A stretch of 64,000 nucleotides of DNA. Origin: G963667145 sp963667145. GTDB lineage: Bacteria; Cloacimonadota; Cloacimonadia; G963667145. Shown piece after piece: positions 61,155 to 64,000 of the stretch (the first letter of the stretch is position 1; each line of letters begins with the position of its first letter). A program made the translations under genes and the position numbers. The DNA is taken from the NCBI GenBank assembly GCA_963667145.1, contig OY762943.1:372001-436000 (forward strand), read 5' to 3'. A model generated the notes under the pieces. The model ran no database searches and was not told the origin of the DNA. It saw only the letters and a list, made by a program, of their open reading frames with translations.

Positions 61155-62495
61155 CTAATTATACTCTTTTTCCAGTTTGTGGATGTAGCGTCGATATAAA
61201 ACCAGCGTGACTACAAAAGCCAAAACATCCGAAATGGGAAACGAAATCCAAATTCCGTATAATCCGAAAATCGGCGACAATATGTAAACAAAGGGTATCA
61301 GGAAAATCAGTTGCCTCAATGTGTTAAGAATTAAAGCTGGTCGATACTTGCCGATAGCCATAAATCCCATGGAACCTATCATCTGAAAGCCAACCAAAGG
61401 ATAAGCTAAGCTCAGTAAAATGAGAGCTTGTTTCCCCTGGGGCAAAATATCCACATTTTTGGTGAAAATGCGGATAACGAACGACGGGAAAAAAACTAAA
61501 ACCACAAACCCAATTGTCGTGACTACGGTTGCCCAAAAGGTTGCCTTGTGGAAAACTTCCTTAACCTTATCAAACGTTCGCGAGCCAAAGTGGTATCCAG
61601 CCAAAGGTTGCATTCCCTGAGCAAGTCCAAACACAGGCATACAAATAAGCATCGCCATTCTGTGATAAATACTGAAAATTCCGATAGCAATTCCGCCACC
61701 GTAAATCGCCAGACGATTGTTAAGCACAACCAACAAAAACGAGGAACTGACTTGATTTATGAAAGAAGAAAATCCCAAAATAAGAGTTTCCTTGAAAATC
61801 TCCCACTTGAAAATCAACTTCTCAAAATGTATTCTGCTACCATGTTTGGAGAAGTGACAAACTATATAGATAACAGCAACTACCTCGGCAATAACTGTTG
61901 CCAAAGACGCTCCGAATGTTCCCATTTTGAACAGATATATCAGAAAAAAATCCAAAATAATGTTTATCCCGGCTGCCATAACCAATATCCACATAGCTGC
62001 ATTGCTTTTGCCCTCTGCACGCAAGAGCGAGTTGGCGACCAAAGAGATCATAAAGAAAACAGTGCCCAAAATCATTACAATAAAATACGGCTTGGCGTGA
62101 TAATAAACCAAACCCTTTGCACCTGAGAACTTCAAAAAAGCAGGTAATAACAAAAAGCTGACTAAAGTTATGACGATTCCCAAAGCTACTGTTCCCAAGC
62201 CAACTGTACTCAAAGTGGTATAAGCTTTTTCAACGTTGCCTTCGCCCAACGCTCTGGAGATTATGGAACCTCCACCAACTCCCAACATCATCGCGACAGA
62301 CATAATGAAAATCTGATAAGGGAAACCGATAAAAACTCCCGCAATACCGCTAGGACCGACACAATGTCCGACAAAAATAGTATCGACCATGCTGTATGTG
62401 GCAACAACGCTCATACCGACGATAGCTGGAATCGACATATTCAAAAGAGCTCGATTTATATTGCTGTCGCCCAGAGTTTTTTTATACGCAGACAT
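61155..62495 (-). CDS. MATE family multidrug/solute efflux transporter
   Basis: 446 aa with twelve helices in two similar halves. NRALLNMSIPAIVGMSVVAT and YSMVDTIFVGHCVGPSGIAG are typical for the NorM/DinF-like MatE family, and the second half repeats the pattern (GFSSFINQVSSSFLLVVLNN). Exports cationic compounds with Na+ or H+. ATG at 62495 preceded by AGGTG is preferred over the GTG at 62504. Substrate unknown. Confidence 0.9.
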   Translation of the reverse strand: MSAYKKTLGDSNINRALLNMSIPAIVGMSVVATYSMVDTIFVGHCVGPSGIAGVFIGFPYQIFIMSVAMMLGVGGGSIISRALGEGNVEKAYTTLSTVGLGTVALGIVITLVSFLLLPAFLKFSGAKGLVYYHAKPYFIVMILGTVFFMISLVANSLLRAEGKSNAAMWILVMAAGINIILDFFLIYLFKMGTFGASLATVIAEVVAVIYIVCHFSKHGSRIHFEKLIFKWEIFKETLILGFSSFINQVSSSFLLVVLNNRLAIYGGGIAIGIFSIYHRMAMLICMPVFGLAQGMQPLAGYHFGSRTFDKVKEVFHKATFWATVVTTIGFVVLVFFPSFVIRIFTKNVDILPQGKQALILLSLAYPLVGFQMIGSMGFMAIGKYRPALILNTLRQLIFLIPFVYILSPIFGLYGIWISFPISDVLAFVVTLVLYRRYIHKLEKEYN

Positions 62496-62504
62496 CTCAA
62501 GCAC

Positions 62505-63362
62505 CTACATTGCCGAAGAATTTTTCTCTTTGCAAAGAAATAGAAGATTTTTGAAAATACACAAAGTAGTAACTCGACCAACTCCACCGGGAACAGCCGT
62601 GATAGCGGAAGCAACTTGCGAGCAGTCAGCATAATCAACATCGCCGACCACAGTTTCCACACCATTTCTGCAAATTTGATTGATGCCCACATCGAACACC
62701 ACAGAACCTTCTTTGAGATAATCGGAAGTTACAGCTTCGGGGTCACCAATGGCAACAACTAACAAATCGGCTCGCTTGGTATAATTTTTAGGATTGGGAG
62801 TGTTGATGTCTATCATCGTCAGCTCCACACCACCGTGATAAGCCAACATATTAAGAAGCGGTTTGCCAACCAAAGTCGAAATGCCCATCACCACAATCTT
62901 AGTGCCAAATTGCAACAGTTCATAATGCTTAATTATCTCATAAACTGCTTTGGCTGTGCAAGGTTCAGGAGCTTCGTCACCAGATAAAATTTTTCCCAAA
63001 TTCTCGTTAGTAATCCCCTCAACGTCCTTTTCAGCAGGCAAATAAGAACAAAGCAAATCCAAATCGATAGATTTAGGCAAGGGTCGCTGAATCATTATCC
63101 CGTCTATTTCGTCATCGGCTCCAGCAGAAATAAGAAAGTCTTGCAATTCAGCCTGCGAAATTGAAGAAGGAAATCGAATAATTTTGCAATTTATTCCCAA
63201 TTCCAAACTCTTGGTTTGAATGCTTTCCGAGTAAATGGAAGAGGCTTCATCCCCCTCAACCAATATCACCTCTAAAGTCGGAACTCTGTCGATTTGTGCT
63301 AAATCTTTCTCGATTTCAGCTTTTAGACGACGCAGAATCGGTATTACTTTCAACTTGCTCAT
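62505..63362 (-). CDS. folD: Methylenetetrahydrofolate dehydrogenase/cyclohydrolase
   Basis: 285 aa bifunctional one-carbon enzyme. Catalytic Tyr and Lys lie in SSIYSESIQTKSLELG; MIQRPLPKSID, EKDVEGITNENL and the NADP-site VVMGISTLVGKPLLNM follow; VFDVGINQ and GDVDYADCS end the fold. It feeds methenyl/methylene-THF interconversion with the cyclodeaminase at 34.7 kb. It starts 47 bases inside the YmdB gene. Confidence 0.93.
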   Translation of the reverse strand: MSKLKVIPILRRLKAEIEKDLAQIDRVPTLEVILVEGDEASSIYSESIQTKSLELGINCKIIRFPSSISQAELQDFLISAGADDEIDGIMIQRPLPKSIDLDLLCSYLPAEKDVEGITNENLGKILSGDEAPEPCTAKAVYEIIKHYELLQFGTKIVVMGISTLVGKPLLNMLAYHGGVELTMIDINTPNPKNYTKRADLLVVAIGDPEAVTSDYLKEGSVVFDVGINQICRNGVETVVGDVDYADCSQVASAITAVPGGVGRVTTLCIFKNLLFLCKEKNSSAM

Positions 63363-64000
63363 ATTTCCGTTTTATTCTCTCAATTTTAACGGTTTTCCCA
63401 TCTTCTATCTCCACAAAAACCGCATTAATTTCCAAACCGTCCCACGAAGGATGATACCTCTCGGGCATACCACTAATAGCTTTTTTTATCACAATCTCTT
63501 TTTTCACGCCTATTCCAGACAAATGCCCACCACACATTCCCACATCAGTAATGTACCCTGTTCCTTCGGGCAAAATTTGTTCATCGGTTGTTTGCACGTG
63601 AGTGTGCGTTCCAATTAGGCAAGAAATTTTCCCATCAAAACAAAATCCCACAACTCTCTTTTCTGCAGTTGCTTCCGCATGAAAATCAACAAAAATGTTT
63701 TTACAATCAACCAATTTCGTCTGTAACAAATTTTCCAAAGCAGGTATGGGCATATCAGCACTCGGCATAAAAACCTGTCCTATCAAGCTAATCACAGCAC
63801 ATTTTTCGCCATTGGGAGATTCAAATAAATAATATTCACCGCCCAAAGCATTCCGTGGCACGTTAATTGGCTTCAGAATTTCAGGCGTCTCGGCAATAAA
63901 ATCCAAGCTCTGCTTATTGTCCCACAAATGATTGCCCGAAGTGAAAACGTCAACGCCCGCACGTTTCATCTGCAAAATCGTGTTTTTGCTAATTCCTCTA
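63316..64000 (-). CDS. YmdB-family metallophosphodiesterase (partial; 5' end beyond window)
   Basis: The C-terminal 228 codons are present; the frame is open to the window edge, so the start lies beyond 64000. Markers: GVDVFTSGNHLWDNKQ, FVDFHAEATAEKR, LIGTHTHVQTTDEQILP, GTGYITDVGMCG, the TIGR00282/YmdB pattern of cyclic-nucleotide phosphodiesterases. In many bacteria this gene follows rny (RNase Y), which may lie just outside. A short C-terminal Glu/Ser tail overlaps folD. Confidence 0.9.
   Translation of the reverse strand, partial: RGISKNTILQMKRAGVDVFTSGNHLWDNKQSLDFIAETPEILKPINVPRNALGGEYYLFESPNGEKCAVISLIGQVFMPSADMPIPALENLLQTKLVDCKNIFVDFHAEATAEKRVVGFCFDGKISCLIGTHTHVQTTDEQILPEGTGYITDVGMCGGHLSGIGVKKEIVIKKAISGMPERYHPSWDGLEINAVFVEIEDGKTVKIERIKRKYEQVESNTDSASSKS

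Overview
The window reads as chromosome from an AT-rich, Gram-negative (diderm), probably anaerobic, amino-acid-using bacterium. Evidence for an outer membrane includes hldD (heptose epimerase), lpxH, lnt, an outer-membrane barrel protein and an exbB-exbD-tonB set. Tryptophanase, a formimino-THF cyclodeaminase-like gene, folD and a Na+/solute symporter suggest amino-acid and one-carbon metabolism. A eukaryotic-type citrate synthase, an alternative (TIGR03991-like) GlmU relative and an atpDC pair separated from the rest of the ATP synthase fit the FCB superphylum. Candidatus Cloacimonadota is my best guess, but this is an inference from gene content; no rRNA is present to prove it.

Layout. 0-14 kb: housekeeping genes (radical SAM, rel, PASTA protein, pepP, mfd, M28 peptidase, ABC-F, PSP1/RicT-like, GlmU-like, SpoVG-like, nif3). 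14-20.6 kb: an accessory locus. One 4.1-kb gene encodes a lipoprotein with seven C-type lectin domains and about sixteen leucine-rich repeats. It lies between two non-coding blocks built from the same palindromic and direct repeats, and a (GACT)9 tetranucleotide tract sits in its upstream region. 20.6-39.8 kb: moeA and a ModE-like regulator, M48 protease, gatB, barrel protein, secF/secD, atpC/atpD, yebC, tnaA, hldD, fchA-like, cupin, flavin-binding-type protein, lnt, recJ and the RNase P RNA gene. 39.8-46.4 kb: zinc-ribbon protein, putP, exbB/exbD/tonB, a stand-alone domain resembling the N-terminus of dihydropteroate synthase, and a CoaE-AroD-AroE triple fusion. 46.4-51.6 kb: a distinctly AT-richer glycan/cell-surface island (GT9, methyltransferase, EamA-type carrier, DUF2304, GT2, GT39-like). 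51.6-64 kb: nadB-nadA-nadC, citrate synthase, dut, ispA, xseB, M23 peptidase, lysC, lpxH, MATE transporter, folD and the 3' part of a YmdB-type phosphodiesterase that runs off the window end.

Genes are packed tightly. Many neighbours share ATGA stop/start overlaps, so translational coupling is common. The accessory locus at 14-20.6 kb stands out because of its long non-coding flanks, its own terminator, its internal DNA repeats and its simple-sequence repeat. It looks like a variable surface adhesin or recognition locus and is the most promising novel system here. The second standout is the CoaE-AroD-AroE fusion with the small folate-type domain just upstream. No tRNA, rRNA, CRISPR array, reverse transcriptase or recognisable transposase was seen.
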